A stretch of 64,000 bases of DNA from JAVEDQ01 sp963783105 (GCA_963783105.1 CAWAMI010000003.1:983299-1047298); one strand, 5' to 3'. Shown: positions 33,123 to 41,287, counted from the first letter of the stretch. The notes: generated from the letters alone by a model not told the origin. A program made the numbers and translations.

Positions 33123-34325
33123 GTGCTCGAGGCGCCGCCCCCGGACGCCGGACCGCCGCAGGTCGGCGGCCGGGTCGGGCTCGACACGGCCTCCACCTCG
33201 CCGCTGCATCCGGCGGCCCGGGCCGCCTTCCTGGCCGCCCTCGACGAGGGCTGGGCCGACCCGAGCAGGCTCTACCGGGAGGCACGCCAGACCCGCCAGC
33301 TGCTCGACCTGGCCCGGGAGGTGGTGGCCGACGTCCTCGGCGCCCGCCCGGACGAGGTCTTCTTCCCGCCCAGCGGCACGACGGCGGCCCACCAGGCGGT
33401 GCTCGGAGCCCTGCGCGCCCGACGCCGCACCGGCCGCCGCCTGCTCACGAGCCCGGTCGAACACTCCTGCGTCCTGCACGCCGCCGAGGTGCACGAGTCC
33501 GAGGGCGGGGTGACCGAGTACCTGCCGGTCGACGGCGCCGGGCGGGTCGAGCTGCCCGTCCGTCTGGCGCCGGACACGGCGCTGCTGAGCGTCCAGAGCG
33601 GCAACCAGGAGATCGGCACGCTCCAGCCGACGCGACTGTTGGCCGAGCGGTGCCGCGACGCGGGCGTCCCGCTGCACGTCGACGCCGCGCAGACCGTCGG
33701 ACGCCTCCCTCTCGACGGTTCCACCGGCGCCGACGCCCTCGGCGCCGACCTGCTCACCGCCAGCGCACACAAGTTCGGCGGCCCTCCCGGCGTCGGCCTG
33801 CTCGCGGTCCGCACGGGGACCCGCTGGGAGTCGCCCTTCCCCGCCGACGAGCGCGGCTTCGGCCGCTCCCCCGGCTTCGAGAACGTTCCCGCCATCCTCG
33901 CGACGGCCGCGGCCCTGCAGGCCCGACGCTCCGAGCTGGCGAGCGAGGTCCCCCGGCTCGCCGGCTACGTCGAGCGGCTCCGGTCCGCCTTGCCCGCCCT
34001 CGTCCCCGACGTCGAGGTCGTGGGGCCCACGGACCCCGCGCACCGCCTCCCGCACCTGCTCAGCGTGTCCTTCCTCTACGTCGACGGCGAGCGGCTCGTG
34101 CACGCGCTCGACGAGGTCGGCATCGCCATCTCCAGCGGCTCCGCGTGCACGGCGAGCAGCCTCACCCCGAGCCACGTCCTCGAGGCGGTCGGGGCGTTGA
34201 CCCATGGCAACGTCCGCATCTCCTTCGGCCGGGACTCGTCCGACGCCGACGTCGATCGGCTGCTGCAGGCGCTGCCTCCGATCGTGTCCCGGCTGCGCGC
34301 CGAGGCCGGGACGGCCGCCCTGTGA
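33123..34325 (+). CDS. Cysteine desulfurase (IscS/NifS type)
   Basis: A 400-residue PLP enzyme that removes sulfur from cysteine for Fe-S clusters or thiolation. The pyridine-contact motif HVDAAQTVGRLPL is followed by the Schiff-base lysine in SAHKFGGPPGVG. The catalytic cysteine lies in SSGSACTASSLTPSHVL, the group I (IscS/NifS) form with a flexible loop. The start GTG 33123 is supported by a leaderless motif. The stop overlaps the start of a TusA-like gene (GTGA), so sulfur is probably passed straight to TusA. Confidence 0.92.
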   Translation: MLEAPPPDAGPPQVGGRVGLDTASTSPLHPAARAAFLAALDEGWADPSRLYREARQTRQLLDLAREVVADVLGARPDEVFFPPSGTTAAHQAVLGALRARRRTGRRLLTSPVEHSCVLHAAEVHESEGGVTEYLPVDGAGRVELPVRLAPDTALLSVQSGNQEIGTLQPTRLLAERCRDAGVPLHVDAAQTVGRLPLDGSTGADALGADLLTASAHKFGGPPGVGLLAVRTGTRWESPFPADERGFGRSPGFENVPAILATAAALQARRSELASEVPRLAGYVERLRSALPALVPDVEVVGPTDPAHRLPHLLSVSFLYVDGERLVHALDEVGIAISSGSACTASSLTPSHVLEAVGALTHGNVRISFGRDSSDADVDRLLQALPPIVSRLRAEAGTAAL

Positions 34326-34600
34326 GCGACATCCCCGCGTCGGGGCCGACCGGGCAGCCCGCGATCACGGTCGACGCCCGTGGGCGCCGCTGCCCGTTGC
34401 CCGTGATCGACCTCGCCCGCGCCGCCGAGGGCGTCCCCGACGATCCGACCGGCACGCTCGTCGAGGTCTGGGCCGACGACCCCGCCGCGGCGACCGACAT
34501 CCCCGCCTGGTGCCGCATGCGCGGGCAGACGTTCCTCGGCAGCAGGGCGGCGGCCCCCGAGGGAGCGACCGCCTACACGGTGCTGATCAGGCGGTGCTGA
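34322..34600 (+). CDS. TusA-family sulfurtransferase
   Basis: A 92-residue protein with the TusA/SirA signature CPLPVIDLA, whose first cysteine receives persulfide sulfur, followed by VEVWADDPAAATDIPAWCR. It is somewhat longer than the family's usual 75-85 residues because of an N-terminal extension. It is translationally coupled to the cysteine desulfurase. Likely roles are tRNA 2-thiouridine, molybdopterin or other sulfur transfer; the partner enzyme is not in the window. Its last codons lie in a 14-bp tandem repeat. Confidence 0.88.
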   Translation: MSDIPASGPTGQPAITVDARGRRCPLPVIDLARAAEGVPDDPTGTLVEVWADDPAAATDIPAWCRMRGQTFLGSRAAAPEGATAYTVLIRRC

Positions 34601-34621
34601 TCAGGCGGTGCTGATCAGGCG
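34580..34621. repeat. Three tandem copies of a 14-mer containing TGATCA
   Basis: The unit GTGCTGATCAGGCG is repeated exactly three times (34580-34593, 34594-34607, 34608-34621). Each TGATCA gives a TGA on both strands. The plus-strand TusA-like gene stops in the second unit and the minus-strand kinase gene in the third, so the array forms a convergent stop zone. Confidence 0.9.
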
Positions 34622-35613
34622 AACGCCGGGCGCACGCCCTTGAGGTGCGGCGCAACCTCGTCCGCGGCCTCGTCGCCGTAGGTCGAGCGGAACCGCGCGA
34701 GCAGGTCCTCGGAGTCGACCTCGTACTCCTGCGGGCCGACGGTCTCGAGCACGAGGGTGGCAAGCAGGCTGCCGACCTGGGCGGCGCGCTCGAACGGCAG
34801 GTCCCAGGACAGTCCGGCCAGGAAGCCGGCCCGGAACGCGTCGCCGACGCCGGTGGGGTCGGCGATCGTGGTCGCCGGGACCACCGGTACCTCGAGCCGG
34901 ACGTTCTCCTTCGGCGCCTCGATCAGGACGCCGCGGGCGCCGTGGGTGGTGATCCGGACGTCGACGTGCTCGAGCACCTCGGCGTCCGACCAGCCGGTCT
35001 TCTGCTCGAGCAGGCCCTTCTCGTACTCGTTGCAGAACAGGTAGCGCGCGCCGGTGACCATCGCCCGGATCTGCTCGCCGGTCATGATCGCGAGCTGCTG
35101 CGAGGGGTCCGCGGCCAGCGCGTACCCGCGCTCGCGGCACTCCTCGGCGTGCCGGACCATCGCCTCGGGATCGTTCGGGCTGACCAGCACGAGGTCGAGA
35201 CCGCCGACGCGTTGCGCGATGGGGGCCAGTTCGATGTCCCGTGCCTCCCGCATCGCGCCCGGGTAGAACGACGCGATCTGGCACTGGTCCTGGTCAGTGG
35301 TGCACACGAAGCGGGCGGTGTGGGCGAGCTCGCTGACGTGTACCGAGGCCGTGTCGACACCGGCCCGGTCCAGCCACGAGCGGTAGTCCGCGAAGTCCTC
35401 GCCGACGGCACCGACGAGAAGCGGGGTCAGGCCGAGCCGGCCTAGCCCGAAGCCGATGTTGGCCGCCACCCCGCCGCGGCGCACCTCCAGCTCGTCCACG
35501 AGGAAGCTGATCGAGAGGTTGGCGAGCTGGTCGGGCAGCAGCTGCTCGGCGAACCTCCCCGAGAAGGTCATGAGGTGGTCAGTGGCGATGGATCCGGTGA
35601 CGGCGATCTGCAC
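34615..35613 (-). CDS. PfkB-family carbohydrate/adenosine kinase
   Basis: A 332-residue ribokinase-fold kinase. The N-terminal GSIATDHLM and the RRGGVAANIGFGL loop bind substrate, and the C-terminal DPTGVGDAFRAGFLAGL contains the catalytic Asp and anion hole. It is close to the actinobacterial family that includes Rv2202c (adenosine kinase/CbhK). The GTG at 35613 has a TAGCGT hexamer eight bases upstream. The substrate is most likely adenosine or another nucleoside, but a sugar is possible. Confidence 0.88.
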   Translation of the reverse strand: MQIAVTGSIATDHLMTFSGRFAEQLLPDQLANLSISFLVDELEVRRGGVAANIGFGLGRLGLTPLLVGAVGEDFADYRSWLDRAGVDTASVHVSELAHTARFVCTTDQDQCQIASFYPGAMREARDIELAPIAQRVGGLDLVLVSPNDPEAMVRHAEECRERGYALAADPSQQLAIMTGEQIRAMVTGARYLFCNEYEKGLLEQKTGWSDAEVLEHVDVRITTHGARGVLIEAPKENVRLEVPVVPATTIADPTGVGDAFRAGFLAGLSWDLPFERAAQVGSLLATLVLETVGPQEYEVDSEDLLARFRSTYGDEAADEVAPHLKGVRPAFA

Positions 35614-35621
35614 GGGCGGTC

Positions 35622-35627
35622 ACGCTA
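35622..35627 (-). promoter_or_regulatory. Leaderless -10 (TAGCGT) for the PfkB kinase
   Basis: The minus strand reads TAGCGT eight bases before GTG 35613, with no ribosome site between. Confidence 0.45.
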
Positions 35628-35765
35628 GCGCGTCGCTGTCGGACCTGCGGTCGGCGGGGCGGCAGGACCGGGACCCCTGCGAGCGGTAACACGCCTCTGA
35701 CCTGCAGAAGAAGAACGAAACAAGCTACCAACGGGTAGGGGGTGGCGCCTGGGACGTGACGCTCC

Positions 35766-35771
35766 TAACGT
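35766..35771 (+). promoter_or_regulatory. Leaderless -10 (TAACGT) for the 64-residue gene
   Basis: TAACGT ends seven bases before the ATG at 35779 and is one of the clearest motifs in the set. It defines the left end of a one-gene unit. Confidence 0.5.
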
Positions 35772-35778
35772 CGGACGC

Positions 35779-35973
35779 ATGCTTCGCCATGACGACGAAC
35801 TGCCCGAGGACCACGCCACCCTGATCCAGCTCGCGTCCGACGTGCCGCTGCACATGACCCCGCTCGAAGCCGTCCCGCCGATGCTGCCCGAGCAGCGTGG
35901 TGTGACCATCAGTGACGAGACGAGCTCGCTCGTCGACGGCCCGCTGGTCGGGTTCGCGACGCACGGCCGCTGA
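35779..35973 (+). CDS. Small protein of unknown function (64 aa)
   Basis: The sequence is acidic and has no recognisable domain, signal peptide or membrane helix; it begins LRHDDELPEDH and includes DVPLHMTPLEAVPPMLPEQ. Support for a real gene is the leaderless promoter motif just before the ATG and a very strong terminator 11 bases after the stop, which enclose exactly this frame. It is divergent from the PfkB kinase and convergent with erpA. Confidence 0.6.
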   Translation: MLRHDDELPEDHATLIQLASDVPLHMTPLEAVPPMLPEQRGVTISDETSSLVDGPLVGFATHGR

Positions 35974-35983
35974 CCGTCCCGAA

Positions 35984-36027
35984 CACGCGAAAGCCCCGAT
36001 GCCGAACGGCATCGGGGCTTTCGCGTG
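35984..36027. terminator. Bidirectional terminator between the small gene and erpA
   Basis: A perfect 20-bp stem (35984-36003 with 36008-36027) around a GAAC loop, with AAAG and CTTT in the arms, serves both converging genes. It is the strongest hairpin in the window. Confidence 0.9.
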
Positions 36028-36034
36028 TGTCGGA

Positions 36035-36415
36035 CTAGCTGAACGAGTCGCCGCAGGCGCAGGACCCGGTCGCGTTCGGGTTGTCGATGGTGAAGCCCTG
36101 CTTCTCGATCGTGTCGACGAAGTCGATCGTCGCGCCGCCGAGGTAGGGCAGGCTCATGCGGTCCACGACGAGGTCGAAGCCGCCCCAGTCGGTCCGCTCG
36201 TCGCCGTCGAGCTGGCGCTCGTCGAAGAACAGCTGGTACCGCAGGCCCGAACAGCCGCCCGGCTGCACGGCGATGCGCAGCGCGAGGTCGTCGCGGCCCT
36301 CCTGGTCCAGCAGGGCCTTGACCTTGAGTGCGGCGTTCTCGGTGAGGACCACACCGGTCGCGGCTTCGGTCTGCGTAGCGGTATCAGTGGCAGTCTCAGG
36401 GGTTTCGAGGCTCAT
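36035..36415 (-). CDS. erpA: Iron-sulfur cluster insertion protein ErpA
   Basis: A 126-residue A-type carrier that passes [4Fe-4S] or [2Fe-2S] clusters to apo-enzymes. The three cluster cysteines are in PGGCSGLRY and in SCACGDSFS at the C-terminus. The first 20 residues are an extra Thr/Glu/Ala-rich tail. ATG 36415 has AAGGAG about 11 bases upstream, and TACGAT at 36450-36445 on the minus strand may be a -10. Candidate clients in this window are NadA and LipA. Confidence 0.93.
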   Translation of the reverse strand: MSLETPETATDTATQTEAATGVVLTENAALKVKALLDQEGRDDLALRIAVQPGGCSGLRYQLFFDERQLDGDERTDWGGFDLVVDRMSLPYLGGATIDFVDTIEKQGFTIDNPNATGSCACGDSFS

Positions 36416-36603
36416 ATGTGTGGGTGCTCCTTCCCGACGCGTCCATCGTACGGACACCGTCGCCGCCGACGCTATTCCCGCGGGGCGCCAAATTGGTCGC
36501 CTTCGTCCGGGTGAGCCGGTGGCGTCACTGGCGGCGGTGACCGACGAGCCCGACCGCGTTCTCGCCGGGTCGGGAACGCCCGACGCGAGCGGAAGGCCCT
36601 GAG

Positions 36604-36671
36604 AACGCTGCCCGGAGTCCGCCGGGACCACCAGCGAAAGGGGTGCGAGCGGCTTCCGGGCAGCGTTGATC
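36604..36671. repeat. Intergenic palindromic element (AACGCTGCCCGGA arms)
   Basis: AACGCTGCCCGGA (36604-36616) is the exact inverse of TCCGGGCAGCGTT (36655-36667), with 38 bases between; GATC follows the right arm. It lies downstream of the glycerate kinase gene and upstream of erpA, in a 270-base gap with no gene. It could be a terminator for glycerate kinase or one copy of a palindromic repeat. Confidence 0.7.
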
Positions 36672-36688
36672 TTGCGCGTACCGCCCGC

Positions 36689-37738
36689 TCAGCCCCGCCC
36701 CCACTCCCGGGCCACCCGGGCGGCGAGGCCCGCCAGCACCGCGGCCGGATCCGTGAGCGCCGCGTCCAGCCCGCCCGGCTCGTCGGCCAGGGCGTAGGCC
36801 GCGTCCACCCCCGAGGCCAGCATCTCCCGCCGCCCCACGCTGACCTGCCCCGCGAGCACGACGCACGGCACCGCCTCGGCGCTCGCCGCCTGCGCCACGC
36901 CGGAGACCACCTTGCCGCGCAGTGAGGTGAAGTCGTAGCTGCCCTCCCCCGTCACCACCAGACCGGCGCCGCTCAGCGCGGACGGCAGGCCGGCCAGCTC
37001 CGCCACCGTCCGCGCGCCCGGAGCCGCGGTCGCACCGAGCCAGAACAGCGCCGCCCCGAGGCCTCCCGCCGCCCCGGCGCCCGGCGCATCCGCCGGCAGG
37101 CCCTGCTGATCGGCCCACTCGCGGAGCCTGAGGTCGAGGCGCTGCACCGCCGACGCATCCGCGCCCTTCTGCGGACCGAAGACGGCGGCGGCCCCGTTCG
37201 GGCCGAGCAGCGGGTTGTCCACGTCGCAGAGCGCCACGATCCGCTGCCGCCGCAGGCGATCCAGGTCGTCGCCGAGCGCCTCGATCATCCCCCGGCCGCC
37301 GTCGACCGTGGCGGAGCCGCCGAGGCCGACGACGATCCGGCCGGCCTCCGCCGAGGGCCGTTCGGCCGGCAGCCGCCGCAGCGCCTCGGCCAGCAGGTCG
37401 GCGAGCCCGGCCGACGTCGCCCGCTCCGGGTCGCGCTCCTCCGGGTCCACGAGGTGCAGGCCGATGGCACGGGCACTCTCGACGTAGACGTCGTCCCCCG
37501 CGACCAGGATGTCCGCGGGCGCGGGGCGCCCCAGCGGATCCGTCGCGACGACGGGGACGCGCTCCCCGCCGATCGCCTGCTCGACGGCGTCGAGCAGGCC
37601 GGGGCCGCCGTCGGACAGGGGCAGGCGGACGAGGTCGGCGTCGGGCGCCTCGCTCCGCCAACCCGACACGATCGCGTCCACGACCGCGGGCGCCGACAGC
37701 GTGCCGGCGAACTTGTCCGGCGCCAGAACCACCCGCAT
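36689..37738 (-). CDS. Glycerate kinase (GarK/GlxK family)
   Basis: A 349-residue kinase of the type I glycerate kinase family, converting glycerate to a phosphoglycerate. The N-terminal signature VVLAPDKFAGTLSA and LPLSDGGPG are followed by VVGLGGSATVDGGRGM and a C-terminal TGEGSYDFTSLRGKV, which are the usual conserved blocks. ATG 37738 is preceded by a weak GCGAGG. It is divergent from nadA across 117 bases. Confidence 0.92.
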   Translation of the reverse strand: MRVVLAPDKFAGTLSAPAVVDAIVSGWRSEAPDADLVRLPLSDGGPGLLDAVEQAIGGERVPVVATDPLGRPAPADILVAGDDVYVESARAIGLHLVDPEERDPERATSAGLADLLAEALRRLPAERPSAEAGRIVVGLGGSATVDGGRGMIEALGDDLDRLRRQRIVALCDVDNPLLGPNGAAAVFGPQKGADASAVQRLDLRLREWADQQGLPADAPGAGAAGGLGAALFWLGATAAPGARTVAELAGLPSALSGAGLVVTGEGSYDFTSLRGKVVSGVAQAASAEAVPCVVLAGQVSVGRREMLASGVDAAYALADEPGGLDAALTDPAAVLAGLAARVAREWGRG

Positions 37739-37855
37739 GAGAGACCTCGCACTCCTGGGCTCGCGGCCCTGCTCGTCGCAGGAGTCTGTGCGACGATAAG
37801 TCCGGCGACGAGCCGACCGGCCGGCCGGCGAGGAGCAGCACCACGAGGAGCGCAC

Positions 37856-39082
37856 GTGACCGTCGACCTCGAGAGCCACGAGTCCGCGGGACTGGAATCC
37901 GTAGGACTGGAGTCCGTACAGACACGGCCCAGCCCGCTGGCGCTGTTGCTGCTCGGCCGGGGCAGCGACCCGGCGAGCGAGCGGGGCGTCACGTGCCCGG
38001 GCGAGTTGCCCGCCGCGTCCGATCCGTCGCTGGTCGAACGGGCTCGCGCCGCGAAGGCGGCCCTCGGCGACCGTGTCTTTCTCCTCGGGCACCACTACCA
38101 GCGCAACGAGGTGGTGCAGTTCGCCGACGTCACCGGCGACTCGTTCAAGCTCGCCCAGCAGGCGGCCGCGCGGCCGGAAGCCGAGTTCATCGTGTTCTGC
38201 GGCGTGCACTTCATGGCTGAGAGCGCCGACATCCTCACCGCGCCGAATCAGGCGGTGATCCTCCCCGACCTCGCCGCCGGCTGCTCGATGGCGGACATGG
38301 CCACCGCCGAGCAGGTGGAGCAGGCCTGGGAGACGCTGCAGGACGCGGGCGTCGCCGACGTGACGGTTCCGGTGAGCTACATGAACTCCTCGGCCGCGAT
38401 CAAGGCGTTCACCGGGCGGCACGGCGGCACGATCTGCACGTCGTCGAACGCCCGGCGGGCGCTCGAGTGGGCGTTCGCGAAGGGCGAGAAGGTCCTCTTC
38501 CTGCCCGACCAGCACCTCGGTCGCAACACCGCCGTCCTCGAGATGGGCCTCTCGCTCGACGACTGTGTCGTGTTCGACCCTCGCAAGCCGGGCGGCGGGC
38601 TGACCAGCGAGCAGATCCGGGACGCCCGGATGCTGTTGTGGAAGGGGCACTGCTCCGTGCACGGCCGCTTCTCGCTGGACAGCGTCCGGGACGTGCGCGA
38701 GCGCATCCCCGGCGTTCAGGTGCTGGTGCACCCGGAGTGCCGGCACGAGGTGGTGCGCGCAGCCGACCAGGTCGGGTCGACCGAATACATCATCCGGGCG
38801 ATCGAGGCCGCAGCCCCGGGCAGCGCCTGGGCCGTGGGTACCGAGCTGAACCTCGTGCAGCGGCTGGCCCAGCAGCACCCGGAACAGACCATCGTCTTCC
38901 TCGACCGGACGGTGTGCTTCTGTTCCACCATGAACCGCATCGACCTGCCGCACCTGGTGTGGTCGCTGGAGTCGCTGGTGGCGGCGGAATCCGCCGCGAG
39001 CATCCCCAACCGCATCACCGTCGATGCCCGTACCGCGGCCGAGGCGAAGGCCGCCCTGGACCAGATGTTGGCGTTGCCCTGA
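37856..39082 (+). CDS. nadA: Quinolinate synthase NadA
   Basis: A 408-residue [4Fe-4S] enzyme that condenses iminoaspartate and dihydroxyacetone phosphate to quinolinate in NAD synthesis. The three-repeat fold shows LLGHHYQRNEV, IVFCGVHFMAESA (first cluster Cys), LVHPECRHEV and the CxxC-type FCSTMNR stretch near the end. The start is GTG 37856, with GAGGAG five bases upstream. The first 45 residues contain imperfect GLESV repeats that are not part of the enzyme core. It overlaps the next gene by one base. NadB and NadC are not in the window. Confidence 0.94.
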   Translation: MTVDLESHESAGLESVGLESVQTRPSPLALLLLGRGSDPASERGVTCPGELPAASDPSLVERARAAKAALGDRVFLLGHHYQRNEVVQFADVTGDSFKLAQQAAARPEAEFIVFCGVHFMAESADILTAPNQAVILPDLAAGCSMADMATAEQVEQAWETLQDAGVADVTVPVSYMNSSAAIKAFTGRHGGTICTSSNARRALEWAFAKGEKVLFLPDQHLGRNTAVLEMGLSLDDCVVFDPRKPGGGLTSEQIRDARMLLWKGHCSVHGRFSLDSVRDVRERIPGVQVLVHPECRHEVVRAADQVGSTEYIIRAIEAAAPGSAWAVGTELNLVQRLAQQHPEQTIVFLDRTVCFCSTMNRIDLPHLVWSLESLVAAESAASIPNRITVDARTAAEAKAALDQMLALP

Positions 39083-39696
39083 TGCCGTTGCTCCGCAAGA
39101 AGACCCCACCGCCCCCGCCCGAGCCGGAGAAGCCGGACCTGGTCAAGCCCGGCGGCAAGGGTCGCGCGACGCCGACTCGCAAGGAGGCGGTCGCGGCTCG
39201 CCGCAACCGCCCCGCGAGCAGCGTCGGAAGCGGGAAGGAGGCCAAGCAGGCGGCCCGGGAGGAGCGCCGCCGGCAGTCGCAGACCTACCGCGAGGCCATG
39301 CTCAGCGGCGACATCAGCCGCCTGCCACCGCGCGAGAAGGCGCCCGAGCGGGTTCTCGCGCGCGACATCGTGGACGGTCGCCGCAACTTCGGGCCGGTCT
39401 TCCTGTTCCTGCTGATCGCCAACTTCGCCAGCAGCCTCGCCCAGTCGCTGACGGTGCGGGTGCTGTTCACCTACCTGCTGATGCTCGGGCTGATCCTCTT
39501 CGTGATCGACGCCGTCTTCCTGAGCCGGAAGGTGGCCGCCGCGGTGCAGGAGCGCTACCCCGGCTCCCGGGTGGCGGTGAAGGTCTACAGCATCCAGCGC
39601 GCCTTGCTCCCCGGCCGCTTCCGCATGCCTCGCCCGCGGGGCGAGCCGGCGGGCTGGTTGCCCGCCGGCGTCCGCCAGCTGACCCGCCGCCGCTGA
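39082..39696 (+). CDS. DUF3043-family membrane protein
   Basis: A 204-residue protein with a basic, Pro/Lys-rich N-terminus (residues about 1-75), the conserved stretch YREAMLSGDISRLPPREKAP, two transmembrane helices (about 108-150) and a basic C-terminus. This matches the DUF3043 family, which is restricted to actinobacteria. ATG 39082 shares one base with the nadA stop, so it is co-translated with nadA. The function is unknown. Confidence 0.85.
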   Translation: MPLLRKKTPPPPPEPEKPDLVKPGGKGRATPTRKEAVAARRNRPASSVGSGKEAKQAAREERRRQSQTYREAMLSGDISRLPPREKAPERVLARDIVDGRRNFGPVFLFLLIANFASSLAQSLTVRVLFTYLLMLGLILFVIDAVFLSRKVAAAVQERYPGSRVAVKVYSIQRALLPGRFRMPRPRGEPAGWLPAGVRQLTRRR

Positions 39697-39756
39697 GCCG
39701 AACCCGCCGGGCCAGGCGCGATCCGGCCAGTCGCGGTCCGGGCGTGCGCGATCCGG

Positions 39757-39966
39757 CTACTCGCGAGACAGACTCATCGGCCCGTACACCTCGCGGGTGC
39801 CGTCGAGCAGGGTCACCTGCGCGACGCCGGCGTGCAGCAGTTCCTGCCACGTCTCGCCGAGCCACGACTCCGCGTCACCCTGCGACGGGAAGACCTCGGC
39901 CACCGGGGCCTCGGCCGGCTCGACCGGGCTGCCGTCCGCTGCCTCGTACCGCCACGTCCAGGCCAC
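39757..39966 (-). CDS. Small conserved actinobacterial protein
   Basis: A 69-residue protein beginning AWTWRYEAADG and containing FPSQGDAESWLGETWQELL, then a beta pair VTLLDGTREVYGPMSL. GTG 39966 follows AAGGAG about six bases upstream. Similar short proteins occur in many actinobacteria. The function is unknown. It is divergent from the secreted repeat protein gene. Confidence 0.75.
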   Translation of the reverse strand: MAWTWRYEAADGSPVEPAEAPVAEVFPSQGDAESWLGETWQELLHAGVAQVTLLDGTREVYGPMSLSRE

Positions 39967-40052
39967 CGGCCGCTCCTTCTCCTCGCACGGGTGTGCAGAT
40001 TTCGTTACTGCGTCCACACCGGCCGTCCCCGGGAACGGACAGCTCACACCCG

Positions 40053-40058
40053 TACGCT
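40053..40058 (+). promoter_or_regulatory. Leaderless -10 (TACGCT) for the secreted barrel protein
   Basis: TACGCT ends eight bases before GTG 40067, with no ribosome site between. Confidence 0.45.
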
Positions 40059-40066
40059 GGCGCGTC

Positions 40067-41287
40067 GTGATCTCCCGGCGCCCCGTGATTTTCCGGCGCC
40101 ACGTCCCGCGGCGCCCCGTGGCCCCGCGACTGACCAGAACGGTCGTCGCCGCGCTGATCGCGCTGGTCCCCTTCCTGTGGGCCGGACCCGCGTCCGCGGA
40201 CGAGCGGTCGAGCCTGGCCCCGGACGAGTTGCGGAGCATCGCGGGCCAGGCTGCAGCCTGGCTCGCGACCACCGCCGTGGAACCCGACGGCGCGATCCGC
40301 ACCCCCACCGGTGAGCTGGACGGCGCCACGACGGCGTACGCGGTTCTGGCGATGAAGGCCTCGGGGCTCGATCAGGAGGCCGAGAACCCCACCCGGTGGC
40401 TCGAGCAGAACATCGACGTGGTCGCGAAGTCCGACGGTCAGGACACCGCCGCCGGCCTCGCGGTGCTGATCCTCGTCGCCCGCGCGCAGAACCTGCCCGC
40501 CGAAGCCTTCGGCAACGAGGACCTGGTCGGGCGCCTGCTCGCGACGCGCGGCCCCGACGGGCTGTTCGGGGGCGACCAGGAAGTGCCGGTCGACCCGCTC
40601 GGCGGCATCCCGTCCCGGCAGGGTCTGGTGCTGTCGGCCCTCGGATCGGTCGGGCGCACCGACGCCCAGGCGGCGGAGTGGCTGGAGGAGCGGGAGTGCC
40701 CGGACGGCGGCTGGGGGTTCCGCCGCACCGACCCGTCGGCGCCCTGCTCCGCCACCGCCCAGGTCACCGGGTACGCGCTGCAGGGGCTTGCGGCGGTCGG
40801 GCGGCGGGTGCCCGACGATGCGATCCCGGCACTGCACCGCCTGCAGGATCCGGACGGCGGGTTCTGGTCGTACCCGGGCAACACCGACTCGGCCGCCACC
40901 GCCATCGCCCTGCAGGGTCTGATCGCTTCGGGTGAGGATCCCAACTCGGATCGCTGGCGCCAGGGCACCGGCCCGGACGCGGCAACTCCCTTCACGGCAC
41001 TGACACGGTTCACCACCCCGCCAGGCGGCTTCTCGCTGTTCCCGGGCGCGGAACCGGAGGTGGCGCTCACCGCGCGGGTCGCCATCGCCGCCGCGGGGCA
41101 ACCGCTGCCGTTGAACCCGACGGTCTCGACCGACACGGGCGACTCGCAGGCCGGCACGGACTCGACCACCGCCGCCCCCAACTCGGGAGACTCGTTCTCG
41201 GTGTTGCCCCTGCTCGGCCTGATGCTCGTGGCCGCGGCCGTCGTCGGCGCGATCTACGCCTATCGCCGCAAGCAGCAGGCGCTCTGA
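40067..41287 (+). CDS. Secreted prenyltransferase/squalene-oxidase-repeat protein
   Basis: A 406-residue exported protein. A basic N-terminus and hydrophobic core (VVAALIALVPFLWAGPASA) form a signal peptide ending near residue 45. Residues about 50-355 contain alpha/alpha-barrel repeats with family motifs CPDGGWGF and LQDPDGGFWSY. A Thr/Ser/Asp-rich linker follows, then a transmembrane helix and a basic tail, so it is anchored at the cell surface. It lacks terpene cyclase catalytic acids that I can recognise. The fold is shared by transcobalamin/intrinsic factor, and the next genes salvage cobalamin, so binding corrinoids outside the cell is a reasonable inference. The DUF4430 beta domain of that family is not seen here. 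Confidence 0.8.
   Translation: MISRRPVIFRRHVPRRPVAPRLTRTVVAALIALVPFLWAGPASADERSSLAPDELRSIAGQAAAWLATTAVEPDGAIRTPTGELDGATTAYAVLAMKASGLDQEAENPTRWLEQNIDVVAKSDGQDTAAGLAVLILVARAQNLPAEAFGNEDLVGRLLATRGPDGLFGGDQEVPVDPLGGIPSRQGLVLSALGSVGRTDAQAAEWLEERECPDGGWGFRRTDPSAPCSATAQVTGYALQGLAAVGRRVPDDAIPALHRLQDPDGGFWSYPGNTDSAATAIALQGLIASGEDPNSDRWRQGTGPDAATPFTALTRFTTPPGGFSLFPGAEPEVALTARVAIAAAGQPLPLNPTVSTDTGDSQAGTDSTTAAPNSGDSFSVLPLLGLMLVAAAVVGAIYAYRRKQQAL

Noticed and set aside
41180..41287. Sortase LPxTG anchor at the end of the secreted barrel protein
   Set aside because: A stretch LPLLG precedes the helix, but it lacks the required Thr, so only a membrane anchor is supported.
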